64,000 nucleotides of DNA, taken from positions 124,001 through 188,000 of the forward strand of contig JAQGBZ010000002.1 in NCBI GenBank assembly GCA_034687125.1, written 5' to 3'. Position 1 is the first letter of the stretch. The number at the start of each line of letters is the position of its first letter. The translations under genes and the position numbers were made by a program. Source of the DNA: Neelides folsomi (Eukaryota > Arthropoda > Collembola > Neelipleona > Neelidae). The notes below the pieces were generated by a model. The model saw only the letters and a list, made by a program, of their open reading frames with translations. It searched no databases and was not told where the DNA came from. This document shows positions 14,760 through 28,447 of the stretch, piece after piece.

Positions 14760-17700
14760 CTTTTATTGAAGAGTTGTCAATTGGTTCCGTCTTGACCTCC
14801 ACTAATCCCATATTTGGTCCCATTTCGTTCATATTTCGATGTTGTTGTTGTGGGAAATCACCGTTTTGATTTTGACTCATCGGAGCAGCCAGTTTTTCTA
14901 AAAATCAATCATTTAATTAATGTACTTATTCATTTTTATTTCTCAAAAAACTTTAACATATTTAATTAGATAACAATGTTATTGTAGTAAATTATATAGA
15001 TGAAATATGTATATTACATTATTTTAATTACACGCATGTAATTGTTGTAATTGTTGCATAGAATATATACTAGGTACTAGGTTTAAGAGTAGTGTAATAA
15101 TTTTTCAGGAATTATTCAATTTATGCAAATATTAATAATAATTTATAATGATAATTTAAACATAATGTGCAATGTTCATTAAAATTTTAAACGAGAGCTT
15201 TCTGCTTTAAAAAGACCCCTCCATCGGATTGAACACTTTTTACACAATAAAAGGTAAATTTGAAACAACAACCTATGCATTATGTATATACACAATATAT
15301 TATGTGTTACTCAAAACAAATATCCTATAAATATTTTTGTATAACTAGGTATGCAATTTCAATTCACCCTCAAAGTTACTAGTATAATAAAACTTACTAT
15401 GATAAAATTTACTATATTAATACACACTTACTATGTAGTAGTGAAAAATTATTACTAGTGAAAAGTAATTAAATACAAGTTATTAAAATCAAAATTTCTA
15501 TTTTTAAAATTAAAACAAACTTTATTTGTAAACTTTACATATATTTTAGATGATATATCCTACTATAACCCACAATATCATCATTTGTATATTTTTATTA
15601 TAATCTCTTTATTTTACACATTTTCTTATTATAAGTTGTTCGAAATGGAGAAACAACCACGAATTTGGGTATTTTGGCTGATAAAAAGATTTTAGTGTAA
15701 TGCAGTAAATAAGGATTTTGAATATTAGTAACTTTTATAAGAGTAACTTTTCATTAGTGTAAATTTTTAACAAGTAGAAAGTATTAGTTAGTTTGAACAT
15801 AGCAACATAGCTTAACGTTAATAATTTTTAGCATCGTAATTTACAGTGTCGTAACTTTGAAGAATAGTAAGTTTTATTGTATAGTAACTTTGATGGGATA
15901 CCTACAATTTCATCGTTATACATATAAGTAAACATGGGATTTAAAATTGGTATGTTATCCTATGAAATAAGAGTTCTTTTTAAATGATATAGAAATAATC
16001 CGTTAAATGGTTACCATATAAGAACCTTATAACATTAGCCTTATGTTTACTTACATAACGATGAGATTATATAGTACTATATAAGACAAGGATTGTGGAG
16101 GGGAAGACTAACTTATTTCTGAGATTAATTCGATTTTGATCGTTCCATTATTAATAAATAAGTTAAATATAATTATCTGAATGTAAAAGACTAAATGTTT
16201 AATTAATTATAATTTGACTTAATTGTTTAAAATGTAAATGTAATGATGTAATGAATATAAAGTGAAAAAAAGATTATTGTTTCGTAAAATAAGTTTTGGG
16301 ACGAGATATGAACAAAGTAAGAATCGTACTGGTTATATCCTATAGTTTTCGTTTTCTCATATTATGCCCCATATTTGAAATAAAATTTTGCGTATCTTCG
16401 TAATTACAAAATATATTATAACAGATTTTGTAATATCATTAGAAACGATCAAAATCGAATTAATTTCCGAGTTAGTTTTCCCCTCAACAATCCCAATTAT
16501 ATATTACTATATATATTTGTACTACTTATACTAGGAATATTCAATTCAAAGTGAACTTGGTTCTTATAGCGCCGAACAAAATACTTATAGTTTGTTTGAA
16601 ATTAAAATTTAGATTTTATATAAAAATCTCTATAAATCTATTTTTAATTTAAAACAAACTATACAGGTATGTATTTTGTGCAACGCTAAAAGAACCAAGT
16701 TCACTTTGATTTGAATATTCTTAGTATATATAAATTGACTGTAATCCTTTTTTGTTATTGTAGACCCAATTCAAGAATAACCATCTTTTTTAATTTAGAT
16801 AATTTCTTATGGCGATACCATGGAGAAAATTGAAAGGTTTGGCCCTTTGTGTGTTTATTGTATATACAATAGTATATTAATAGTACAATAGTATATTAAT
16901 AGTACTTATTAATATACTATAATATTAATATTATAGTATATATTATAATATTAATAGTATATTAAGTAATACAATATATACAATATTTGTTAAATCTATG
17001 TTTTAAACAAAATAATTAAAAATATTAATTTAGTAAATAAATTATAAAATGTTGTCAAACATCCATTTTTTATCCACATACAAATAGGTATAATGTATAA
17101 TAATGTATTTAATATAAAATAATTATAATACCGGCAAGAAGAGGGTTCGAAGCGGCAATGTTCGCTTTCCCTCGCTGATTTATGTTGTCCCCGTGGGGCT
17201 GACAGAGCTGAGACTGCAGAATGGAGCCCACGACTCCTTTTCTCCCTCCGCTCGAGAGTGACATGATGGACTGTGGCGGGTCTTCGGGGTCTATCTTCTT
17301 CTTCCCCCTCCGCTTCCGCTCTTCTGTCGGGTGCTGGATGGGATGTTGTTGACTCGGTTGGAAATTGTGGTGCGAGGGATGGTGCATGTACTGCATATTA
17401 AAGTTCCCCTGTTGGCCATGGTTGTGAATCCCTCCCGGATTGTTCTCGTCCACAAAGTTGTCAAGAATGGAGTCGAGCTCAAAGCTCGTATCTCCAAGCT
17501 GCTTGAATAAATCATCGTCCTCTTCCTCAATGTTGGACACGAGCCCGTTGAGGTCCGCCTGGGAGAGCTGCGAAAGAGACGGAAGCTCAAGGTCTCCGTT
17601 CCCGTGCTGGTGATGTTGCTGAAGTCCGAGGCCGTTCACCATTGACCCGTAGTTCGAGCTCGGCTGTTCCGTCCCTTGCTGCTGGGCATGATGGTTGTGA

Positions 17701-18399
17701 GTTGGACGTTGGAGATGGCCGTTGTTCATGTGTTGTTGGTCATTTGGGGCCATGTGGTGGGACGGGTGGAGATGTTGAGAGCTCAAGAGCTCATTTCCCC
17801 CGGAGGAAAGGGCCAGCGAGAAGTTGTTGAGACATTGCTGGGGCCCTCCACCTCCACTTCCGAGGTTGTTCATATTGTGTTGGCCAGGACTAGGACCTTC
17901 TCCCATACTCCCCATGCCAAGCACAGAGCTGTTGGATCCTCCATCCTAAAAAACAATTTATTACTCTCAAGGGCCAGACAGTGTTTTGACATTTAATGTT
18001 TAGCTAATCAATTTTGCATTGTAAGGTCATTAGAATAAATAGAAGGAAAACCTTGGGCCATACAAAAAGTCCCAAGTCAAAACATAAAACTCATATGTCA
18101 CTTACATCAAATGTCAACAATGGAAAATTGCCAATTTTTGATGTAATTTAACATTATAAAATTTGAACCTTTATTTACAAAATTGATTTAGATAAATTGA
18201 GTAATAATATTTAATTGTCTTACAAGACAGGAGAGATCAATCAGCTTTCCGTCATTGTCTGGACACCAGAGGAGGTCGTCGTCGATGAAGGGCATGACGA
18301 CTTCGTCTGGGTCCGCAAACCCTCTCGAAGTCCCAGAAAGTGTGAGTGAATCAATTTCGGAGTCCACTTTGAATTCGCAGGCCAGTGGACTATCCGTTA
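14760..18399 (-). CDS. Gln/His-rich transcriptional coactivator, mastermind-like (three internal exons, partial)
   Basis: Three minus-strand exons join in phase: about 18399-18224, 17945-17132 and 14897-14760, with GT donors (GTAAGA, GTATTA, GTTAGT) and AG acceptors. They give about 375 residues. The first has an acidic-aromatic motif, PFIDDDLLWCPDNDGKLIDL. The second has Gly/Asn/His/Gln-rich low-complexity sequence, then LPSLSQLSQADLNGLV with an acidic EEEDDDLF cluster, ELDSILDNFVDE, and a basic RKRRGKKK stretch. The third carries VKTEPID, a consensus sumoylation site. The LPSL...L...DDDLF pattern resembles the acidic activation region of Mastermind/MAML Notch coactivators, and basic plus acidic clusters amid homopolymer runs fit fly Mastermind. 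The diagnostic N-terminal Notch/CSL-binding helix is not in the window, so the name is inference; another Q-rich coactivator is possible. The third exon ends in phase 1, so the C-terminus lies further left. The 5' edge of the first exon is uncertain (18399 or 18389). Confidence 0.7.
15371..15892. mobile_element. inverted-repeat element, 522 bp, CAAAGTTACTA ends
   Basis: The left end (CAAAGTTACTAGTATAATAA) recurs as its complement at the right end (CAAAGTTACTATACAATAAA read on the minus strand), followed in both arms by AACTTACTAT. Copies of GTAACTTT and AGTTAC are scattered through the interior in both orientations. There is no coding capacity. It lies inside the 14898-17131 intron of the coactivator gene and is best read as a non-autonomous foldback DNA element. 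The target duplication is not clear. Confidence 0.6.
15910..16064. mobile_element. foldback element, 155 bp, TCATCGTTAT ends
   Basis: The left arm TCATCGTTATACATATAAGT and the right arm (minus-strand TCATCGTTATGTAAGT) both run on into AAACAT. There is a further internal inverted match (AGAGTTCTT against AAGAACCTT). It is non-coding, intronic, and starts only 17 bp after the previous foldback. Confidence 0.6.
16090..16493. mobile_element. foldback element, 404 bp, GGATTGTKGAGGGGAA ends
   Basis: The terminal inverted repeats are long: the left end GGATTGTGGAGGGGAAGACT and the right end GGATTGTTGAGGGGAAAACT (minus strand) both continue, after a short length difference, into ATTAATTCGATTTTGATCGT, giving arms of about 55 bp. 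The interior is AT-rich and non-coding. Direct flanking duplication is ambiguous because both flanks are TATA-rich. Intronic within the coactivator gene. Confidence 0.7.
16529..16726. mobile_element. near-perfect foldback MITE, about 198 bp
   Basis: Almost the entire element is one imperfect palindrome. Both arms read CTARGAATATTCAA followed by TCAAAGTGAACTTGGTTCTT, then an AGCG block, ACAAAATAC, ATAGTTTGTTT and AAATTAAAA, with the arms meeting near 16627. TA flanks both ends. It is the fourth inverted-repeat element in the same intron, 35 bp from its neighbour. Confidence 0.75.
16856..16990. repeat. palindromic AT repeat (AATAGTATATTAATAGTA units)
   Basis: Tandem and inverted copies of TAGTATATTAATAGTAC-like units, built only from A and T plus rare G/C, form a self-complementary block in the coactivator intron about 140 bp before the donor of the upstream exon. 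Confidence 0.6.
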
Positions 18400-21300
18400 C
18401 TTGTCAATATATTGTGGAGATGAACAGAGTCGTCTGGAGGGCTGGGAGACTTTGAGCGAGTCATTAACTTCTTGTTTTCCACCAACTCCCAGATGAAAAA
18501 AATCCTTCTGTAATTATAATTTAATTAGATCATAGTTCATTGGAAAAATAAACAAAGTTTAATAAACATTTCTAAATACACACACTGTTACGTTTCATTG
18601 GTCTCTTAATTTTAAACTGTCTTCAATTTGATTAGTCACAACTCTTTGGCATTTTACACTTCCTGTTTACTCTTTAATTATAAAAGCAAAAATTATTTGC
18701 CTCAAATACCTTTTGTTAAATTTGATCAACCTCTAGAAATTCCATTTTAACTTTTAAGAATCACAAAACGATAGCGGCTCTTCAAAGGGGAAAATTATGA
18801 AAGAATGTATTAGCCAAATTCCTTTGTGCCAAATTTGGAGAGTGAAAACAATGAAAAGCAATCCAAAGCATTCACTCATTCTTCAAAATAAAATGAATAA
18901 TTCTGTCTGGCTTCTTAATCTAATTATTATTTTATGCAATTAACAACTTTTAAATTTATTTTAGTTAAATTGGACGATTTTCAAGACTGGAGAAAAGAAA
19001 GAAAATGAGAAAAGGAAAAGAAGAAAATGATCCACACGTTCTTTATGCATTGGGGCAAAATAGTGAAAATTGAACGATTTGCTTTTGACCCCCTGGCGCC
19101 ACTCGTAGGAACTTCTTTCGAGAAACCCCAAGATCAAAACTCGAACATTTATCCCCAGGAGGTGCTTGGAACATTTTTCTTTGTGTGCTTCCAAAGCCAA
19201 CACAAACACCAAACCGTTTATTTCCACACATACAATTTATCAAAAATTGTACTAAATATAAACAATACAATTTCACTGAAGCTACTCATAAATTCACTTG
19301 GATTTTAAAATTTAATTAAATTCATTTTCATAAATTTAATTATTTAAATCGTAAATTGAAAGGAAATTTACAATATCTTTAAACTAAACCAAATTACCAT
19401 TTAAGTGCAGGTGAGCAAAATATAAACATTGCAGATTGAAAATAATATTATCGAGATTGGAGACGACAAAAATGAAAAAAGGATTTAATTACAAATACTT
19501 TAAATGTTTAGCAGACGTTAACAGACGGAATCGGAAAAGGAGTTTCGTCCTCAAACAAGACCTTAATCGACATTGGGAGAGGCCGTTCATTGCCAACAGA
19601 TCCATCAGTGATTGTAAACTAGGTTAAGAGCATTCATATTTCTATCAATGCGTCTGAAAATCTGGTCTAATATAATATTTAAATACTTAGATGGGCATTA
19701 CGTGCCTTCTCAATGGCATTGGACTCGTGATAAATTGAATTTACTCATCATGAGAGCAATGTAATCTTCGCATATATAATTTCTCAATGGACCAATTTAT
19801 TCTGAATCATCATTTTCATCATTCGCTTAACTCGACTTTTATTGTCTCATTTACTAAATAAAGATATCAAATGACAAGTTAGATTCATCTCGGATGCCAA
19901 ATGAGCCATTATGTCATTTTCTCATATTCAAAACAATCACACTATTCTCCAGACGCCGAACCAATGCAGTTCCCGGGTTTTAGAATTTGAATAAGTTTAC
20001 TATAATTTTAATCTATAGCAATTAAAATTATGTAACTCTAATTCAAATCAAAAACCGCGAAATGCATTGGCTCAGCGTCTGGAGAGTAGAATATGATATT
20101 TTATTACTTACTACACAATTAAATTATTACTCACATATCTGTAGATGGTCTTTTATTCGCTTCATTTGTCAATAATTCCCTACGTTCCATTAATTTATTT
20201 AATTTTATTATGAAGCGTTTCATTAACAATAGCACACCGAAAATTTCCCACAATAATAAATCTTGTTTAATGAAGAATGCTAATAATTATATGATCCTGG
20301 TAGACATAATATAATGACAATTATCGATAATAAATTATTTTTAAATATGAATATGCTAAACATTAATGTCATTTAATTATTTTCCCGTGTTGGAATCATC
20401 AGTTAAAGACAGATAAATGTAATAGGACTCTTGAACAATTAAATTAAATTACAAATTGAAATTAAATTTGAAGGCAAAGTTTGAAAACACTATTTAATAT
20501 TATACTAATCAGTAATTATTCTAATTATACTTAAAGTTAATTTTAATGAAAAATAGTGAGTTTGTATGTATATACGGAAGGAAGTTAAGAAATGAATAGA
20601 ACCTTAAAAGGAAATCAAAAAATGTTTATTCCATATCAATAACACCCATCAAAGAAAAAAAGATCTCATATTGAATACATAACGGAAATATTTCAGGTGT
20701 GAATGTTTAAAGGAATTGAAAGAAGTTCCATCTAAATGTCACACACAAAGGAAATGACTGATATGAATAAAGGTGAAGATCATTGTTACATCATTGGAAG
20801 TGAGGAATTGACGCAAATTGATCTCGAGATTCCGTAAGGCTAACGAGACCTGTAAGACCAATATGGTCTTTGGTTTTGGTCTTGAAAGTGTGAATGTAAA
20901 AATGTTGAATCATAATGAAGCAAATGCAATGTGACTCCTTAACTCACATATTCCCACTACAAGGTCAACCCCCTTGTAATTCTGCAAAGATAACAATGAA
21001 TCTCATGGCTATCTGTTCCTTTCAATGTCCCTCCCTCACTCTTTATTTATTACTTATTGGAATATCCTATAACATCAACGACCAACAAGATCTCAATGAA
21101 ATGACTAATTAAATTCCCTCTTTAACACCGATAACCACTCAATTAAAATACAAATCGCAATCCTATCCTAGGTCACTGTCAAACTACGTCAAATACATAC
21201 ACTTAATTGTGAGATAATAAAAACGTATATTATTTATGCATGATTATATTTAACATATCTATTCATATGGTATTTGTAAATACTTTCTTTGTAATTTGTT

Positions 21301-24300
21301 TATTTTTGAAATATTTATTACGCATCCAATGAATAATTGAGAAATATGTTTATCAAATTAAGTAATACAATAAATAGTACAATTTTATAAAATATCTTAA
21401 TTAATATACTATGTGTACATAATACATATGTGATTATTATTTGATGGTCTTTAATTAATAACCTTGTTCCTCAACATTGGCGATGAATTGGTCAGAAATG
21501 ACATAATCTGCTTAAAAAATAAGGTCGTTGTTCTCATAAAAACTTATTTACAATTTAAAAACAACTTGTAAAAAATGGTTCAATTAATATGACAATAGTT
21601 ATCAAAGGTTCTCCCACAACCCTTGCCAATATGTAAATATACGAAATTGGCATTCTCAACTGAGTGAGCCCAACTTAAAAGACAAATAAAATATGGTCTT
21701 GAGAAATAAATAAGCGAATGAAGATAAGGGAATTATGTACATACATCAACATCATTTCAATCTGTTTACTAATCCTTTTTCTATACACAAGGCTAAATAT
21801 GCCCAATCAATGACATTATTGACTCGTCTTAAGGTTAAATAATTAATAAATGTTCATTAAAGGATGAGGAAAAAAAGAAATATATTATAAATACTAACCC
21901 TAGAAATAAACAGATATATTATATTATACAGTATATTATAAAAATACAAATATCAATATATGGTAAAAACTTAATAAATATTATTTCTGCCATTTAAAGG
22001 AGTTTAAAAATCAGTTTCGTTTTCATGTAATACATAAATATTATAAATCCTATACCAGGTATATCTTAAATTTATTAGATGTAATAAGGTATAATGTTAC
22101 ATTTACATATTTTATATCTCTGATTTAATTTTTATCTCTGTATGAATATATAACTGCGTGTGAGATGATGTGCGAGTGTGTATGCATCGTTGCAGAAATG
22201 CGAAACATGAGTGGGCCGAAGCCCTGACACAGTAACCCTCACCTACTCACACTTTTACAAATATCCTCAATGCACACGTACGCGAAAATCCTTCCCTCCC
22301 TCACTCCCTCATTGATTAATCTCTTTATGCGGCTCAATCTCCCAATGAAGGATTCACCAAGGGATTAGCAATGCTAAAACACACCTATGTATGTATTTAT
22401 AAGCACATTATAACTAAATCAAAACCTTGATAAGATTTTGACTCAAAATGAATCTCGTGGTTTTAACAAATTTTCACATGTTTAATTTCCTCTATGACTT
22501 TGAGCATAATCAAGAAATATAAAAACCATTCTTATTAGTTTTATTATTGGTTATAAAGAATAATATTGGTATTTTAATATTGGATATAATATTGATATTT
22601 TAATTAATTTTCAGAAAATTGAATTTTAATACAGTATAAATGGTTTTGATGATTATAATGAATGGATAATTATGGAAATTTCAAGTTAGTAATTAATATG
22701 AATCAACCGTTAGTTTTCATTGTGAGAGGTTATGGTGATTGTCGGAATTGGGCAATTTTTATCTTTCTCCTTCGGTTGAAGTTCGGAGGTTGAAGTGCCA
22801 TTATGAGACGATTTTAAAGTGAACAAACCATCCGTAGAAACCCAGATCTTGCACCACCAACAATGTGCTTTAGAGAGGTCTGGTGGGCTTAAGACCATGA
22901 GACTTGCCCTTGTGAGATCCTTCGTGTTCCTCAATGGCTATTTCCTCCTCCTACAGATTTGAATAAGATTGAATCTCGCGGTCTTTGTCTGCCACTGGCT
23001 CTTTATCAAACAACCTCAGTTTAGGTAATTCCATTGTGAGAACAACAATGAGCTTTAAATATTCTCAAGAAATGGTTCTGGAATTGATAAGATGGCGATA
23101 ACCTTTCAACGTCTTCCACCAACTCCAATAGGTTAAGTGCATTTGTAAATGAATTAATTATCTCTATTTTACAAATGGAGGAAATGAATCAGTAATAATC
23201 AGTATAAGATATTTCATCTTACACACAATGAAGAAAAGATGTCTAATTACATTAAATGGATATACCAATCGGTAGATATACATACAAATAAGTATGTAAG
23301 TATCGGATATGTATTTGTATAGTATTTACAAAATGAATGGAAGATGTTGATCATATTAATCTTATTAACAAGTAGTCATAGCAATGTAAAATGCTCCAAG
23401 CCAACTTGTTGACTTCCGGAAAGGAAATGAAGGAATTAGAAAGGAAAAGGCATTTGGTTTCTGTTCCAACTGAGGTGGATTTTTTTCACACAACCAACCA
23501 CTTGGATATTTCCATCCAGACGACATCAAATCTCCATTTCCCATTTCCCACAAAGTCGGAATGGAAATGTGTTAATAGTTTGGTTGAATGGGAGTTGAGT
23601 AGAATGCACTCAACCTATTAATTCCTATCATTACTTTTCTTTGGAATCCATTTAGCTGAGATTTTAAATACATTAAATAACTCTTCCGGCCCATCCTGGA
23701 CATGGCGGGCGGAGGGCGGGAAATCGGGGGATGAAATATTGGGAGAAGCCTTGAAAAGCGAAAGCCACTTCAATCCCAATGGTCTTCGAGCCTTGTTGGT
23801 GGGGTTTATTATGAAAAGTTAGGCTTCTTTTATTGTGAGATGAAATCCAAAGGTTTTTGACCCAAATGTAGGTTACAATTCAAAAACCCCACGATCTCCA
23901 CTTACACTCAGACGAGACGTAATGAGGAGTCTGCATGTAATAGGATACAACCATTACTTCAATTTACTTCCCTCCACACAATGAAAAAACTTACTTGGGT
24001 TAATTTAAGTTCAGACTCAGAAATAAAAAAGGATCCTTTTATCTCAAACATTTTTTTCATTGTTGTCTTTTATCCTCATTTAATAATTCCCCTTTGTTTT
24101 AATACTTTATCTTTAAATTTTACAGATTACTTTTAACAATTTCTTTGAACAATAATTTAAAATGTTAAGCATAATTGTATGAACATTAAAAATGTTTCCT
24201 TAGAAGGAAGCAAATCCATATTTATACGTAAAATACAAATGTATTAATTATGATTCCTTATACATTCCTTGTATTAAGAACTAAATAATAGATAAAATAT

Positions 24301-27300
24301 TAAAAGGATATTTATAATAATTTCGTGTATAAAAGGAAATCGAAGATGAATTAAAAATCAATAATTTATTAATATTTGAAAGCGCGTTTTATATTTCCTA
24401 TTTGTATCCTTTAAGAGGGAAACTTTAATGAAAACCTGTTCATATCTTTGGGCGATTGAGTCCCAATATCAAAGCGAAGTTCAAGAGAGTCGTGTGAACT
24501 GGATGGTCACTGGATGGGGAGAAAGGAGAAATGAAGCCCCTTTAGCTCCTCAAACTCTTCGTTTCATTGACCCCAAGGAATCACAAAAATGGAAAGTGAA
24601 CCGCTTTGCATACTGCACTCCCCAGACCAAGCTCAGAATTGTGATGAAAGGGGAATTCCTCCAAGACGACAACTTGTTCCCCATCTCGACCCATCAGAGA
24701 TCAAAAACTCTCTCATTAGAATTATTATACTCATAATAGAAACAATTATCATAATACTCCTTATTGGAAAATATGAAATTAATTATAAATATAATTTTTT
24801 ATAATGCCAAATTAGTCTTCAATATTTATTATAAGTATTTATTTAAATATTCTTGAATATTTCTTAAATATTCTTCCTATGTTATGCATTTATGATTAAA
24901 ATCTTAATAATTTGTAATTTATTTGGTTGTGGTTGAATCCTCCATTGATCTTATAATAAATCGTATCAAGTGAGATTATTGTAATAATGGTTATGATTGT
25001 GAGGATTTATTGCATCATCTTTGAATGACATTAATTTCCTTCTTCCCTGTCCGGACCAAAGTGAGGTAGACCATGGACATCACGCAGCGGTTCTACTTTC
25101 CATCTTAAGGAAACGTCGTCGTGTCTTTATTATGACTCTAATGGAATGAAGTCCGTGACGGGTCGTCTCTTTCATCGCGCTCCAGTCGTTCCCAACCATA
25201 GACATATAGTTTTGGTATGATTGCTTGCCGCTCTCTCACCCATTTCCCACTTTGAGAGAGAAAGTGGCTTTGGATCTAACTCGGTCCTTTACCTCAAAAG
25301 CTTCAGACAAACTTGAGGACAATTAGTGAACTAACAACAATTAAAATCATTACCTCATCATTTGCCATACAAAAGTATTCGAGATGATTAAAATTTGAAA
25401 ATTTAATTAACAAGATATTTAAGTATCTTCATCTAACAATGCATAATTTTATTAAATACTTTATAAAACATTTATATAAATTATACTTATACCAGTATAC
25501 CATACCAATATAAATAGGTATAAGATTAAGATCATATTATTAAAATATATTAAATATAGCTTATGTATTTATCTTTATAAATGCTAAATTTAATTTATTT
25601 CCAATAGTAACATTTTTTTCTCAACTGTTTGATTAATTCAGAAGAATGAAAAGACTGGGGTGATTCATCTTTGTGTAAAAATGTGATCTGGGGGAGTTCA
25701 GAAATAATTTCCTTATCAGTCCCAAATCCCTCATTACGTTTTCTCCCTACAATTACGATCTGGCATTGTATAATGTTGGAAAATCCTTCTCTTTCCCTTT
25801 TCACGAGGAAATATGAAGAACCACTTTCAAATCCTACACACATCCCTCGTCCCTATCCACCAAGCGAGAAAAAATGAAGTGAGTTTCGCATAAAGTGAAT
25901 TTCCACCTTTTTTTCTATTCAATAAAACTTCTCGCTTCCACCTTCATTATGACGAGATTACTCTTAGGTTTGAAAAAGCGTTATCCAACTCTCGGCAAAT
26001 ATCTCCCCAACTCTCTCTTTCCCTCAGATGCAGAAGGAGTTAATTACATAAAAGCTCTCTGTGTTGGTCACATAATGATTCCATTGACTCCACACAACCC
26101 AGAACAAGATTAGAGAGGATCTCTATCAATTACATTTTTACACGCAAGAAAAACTTTAAAAACATTTTCTTATCTAACATATTTAGAGAGATGGCTGTGA
26201 AGAATAGGAAATGACCACCACGAAACCAATACGATCCATACGCAAATCCATCAACAACACTTTTTATTTGATGGGCTTCGTTAAACCAAAACATGATCAA
26301 AATGAGTTAAGAAAAGAGAGACATTGTAATTTTAAACACAACCGAGGCCAAATGGTCCACATGAAGAGAAACCCAACAATAAATACAGATAGTTATGTAC
26401 ATATGGTAGATTCGCAAAGTAATAAATATACCCAATAAAATCATTATAAAAAAGTTGAACAAAGAAAATTTACCAAACTTTAAATTACCTCTATGTACTA
26501 TATGGAGGAATTATAAGACTAAACATAGCTATGTTAAACTTAACAACTGTAATTCTCTCAATCGAAATATAAAAAAACGGATAGTGAATTTAAAATTAAT
26601 AAAAAACTAGCGAATGAAATATCAAGTAAAGTAACATAGTTAAATATTCATAAAAACTTGGTAGATTTGAAATTTGCAAGAAAATTTTAGATTTTGGCAA
26701 TAGTATGCATAGTTGGGTAGTTTGATAGGAATATTGGAAATAAGAAATCATGAGTTTTGAATTCTTTCACAAAAGTTAAATTATTGGGGAAGTGGGAGAG
26801 AATATTTGAGTTGTACAAAAATCATTTCCAGGCTCAAATTTGTTGTGGTTAAATGAAACAAGGAATTTGAAAATGCATATTCCGCATTAGTGCAGAGAAT
26901 CCAATTTGACGAGGGTTTGCGAAGGTTAAGAAATATGTGAAGTGAAAATGCAACCAATCGACTGCCTTGTCACTCACAGACACCCCCAAGATACAACTCG
27001 AGATTATAATGAGTTACAAGAAAGTGAAGCCCATAGACTTTTTTTCATAGCCGATTTCCTTGTTCCACGATTGGAGATAAATGAAGGCAGTTTCCAATTT
27101 CAATTCCCTCCTCCGTTGAAGGCTTCCAATATCAATAGTTATATTTACAAATGTCATTTATTTCAAAATCATGATCAATTTAAATATCCTTATCAAATGA
27201 ATTCAACAAAATTTTAATTTACCATTTACAACAATTTTAACTTCCATTAAAATTTTATAATGTAAAGGGAAAATATGAAAATCTGTATGCAATTTGATTT

Positions 27301-28447
27301 TCCAGATTATATATAATATTACTACATTTACAGGTAGTTTTATAATTAGTTTTACACATTAGTAAAAAAATGTATTAAATGCTAAATATAATTTGTTTGA
27401 TTAAAATCCCTCGATAGTTCATTTATCAGATTTTGTATCGGGGGTTCTGTCAAATTAACAAATTTCATTTGAGTGAATCTGAAAGTGGATGATTTTAAAT
27501 GCTAATGTCAAGAGAACTCCCATTAGATCCACAAAGGCGAATAGTAAGGTCTTTGTCTCGAAAAAATGGCCAATTTTGCAATGTGGAAATTTGCCTGATG
27601 ACCAAAACAAAGTGGGATTGAGCGACCTTCGTCAATGACCTTCCTTCGCTCACCTCTCTTTCAATGCCCTCGAAAAAGTATGGTAGTGATGTGAGGGCTG
27701 AACGCCATCAAGTCCCATTCAAACAAATATTCTTTTAATCCCATCATCTTCTCATTATTTAAAAAATTCTCAGATTTACCCAAATACCTTAAAACTACTC
27801 TTCTTTTATTTTGAAACATTTTAGTTTCTAATTGAAAGAAACACCAGGGTCCTTTTAAAAATGAAAAGAAAGAGATGATTCAAAGTCATGCCAGGACTTT
27901 ACCAAAATCATTTTTTAATTACAATATTGAGAATAAATAATTTGACTTGTTTTGCTTAAATAAATATGTAATATAAATATACTATAGAATCTATACTGTT
28001 AGCATATAGAGGAGGTATATCATTATAGATATTTACAATGAGAATAATAACATATCTGTATAATCATCATTTTTTCAATGTCATAATAGTAATAAGGATA
28101 AGAGTATCAAGGATTATTAAATAATAAATATTTAAATTAAAAAACTATTTAAATTGAACGGCATTTATTTAGGAAACCATTATTTAAATAATGTTTCTCC
28201 CCATATGTTAAAATTGTAAAATCTTTGAAGAATTAAATGAACAATTCCTATAATGCTAATTGTCGATGGCTTCACATACAGATGTATGTATTTAAAAATT
28301 GATTTATTGTTGGTTTGATCAAAAAAAGGAAAATTAAAATTTCAAATTACATTTAAATCCATGGAATGATCATTTACTCAATTTGCGTTTACCGTTTTAA
28401 AAAGGTAACTTGGAGATAATGAACTTCTTCTCTGAATCAAGAACTCG
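18400..28447. other. gene-free stretch (apart from a MITE at 19.94 kb)
   Basis: I found no coding exon. The sequence upstream of the first visible coactivator exon is AT-rich with occasional balanced islands (about 22.7-23.1, 23.4-23.8, 24.4-24.7 and 25.0-25.3 kb). A 102-codon open frame at 24428-24736 has no recognisable domain. Intronic sequence of the minus-strand gene is the simplest reading. Confidence 0.45.
19942..20089. mobile_element. foldback MITE, 148 bp, CTAYTCTCCAGACG ends
   Basis: The left end CTATTCTCCAGACGCCGA and the right end (minus strand CTACTCTCCAGACGCTGA) are followed in both arms by GCCAATGCA/ACCAATGCA, a CGCGG/CCCGG block and AATTTGAAT, then ATAATTTTAAT near the centre. 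The arms are about 65 bp with scattered mismatches and cover nearly the whole element. There is no coding capacity. Confidence 0.75.

Noticed and set aside
17642-17996. Plus-strand frames opposite the coactivator exon
   Set aside because: Antisense shadows of the long minus-strand exon with clear splice joins.
24428-24736. 102-codon plus-strand frame
   Set aside because: Looks protein-like in places but has no identifiable domain, and a second frame overlaps it; not enough to call a gene.
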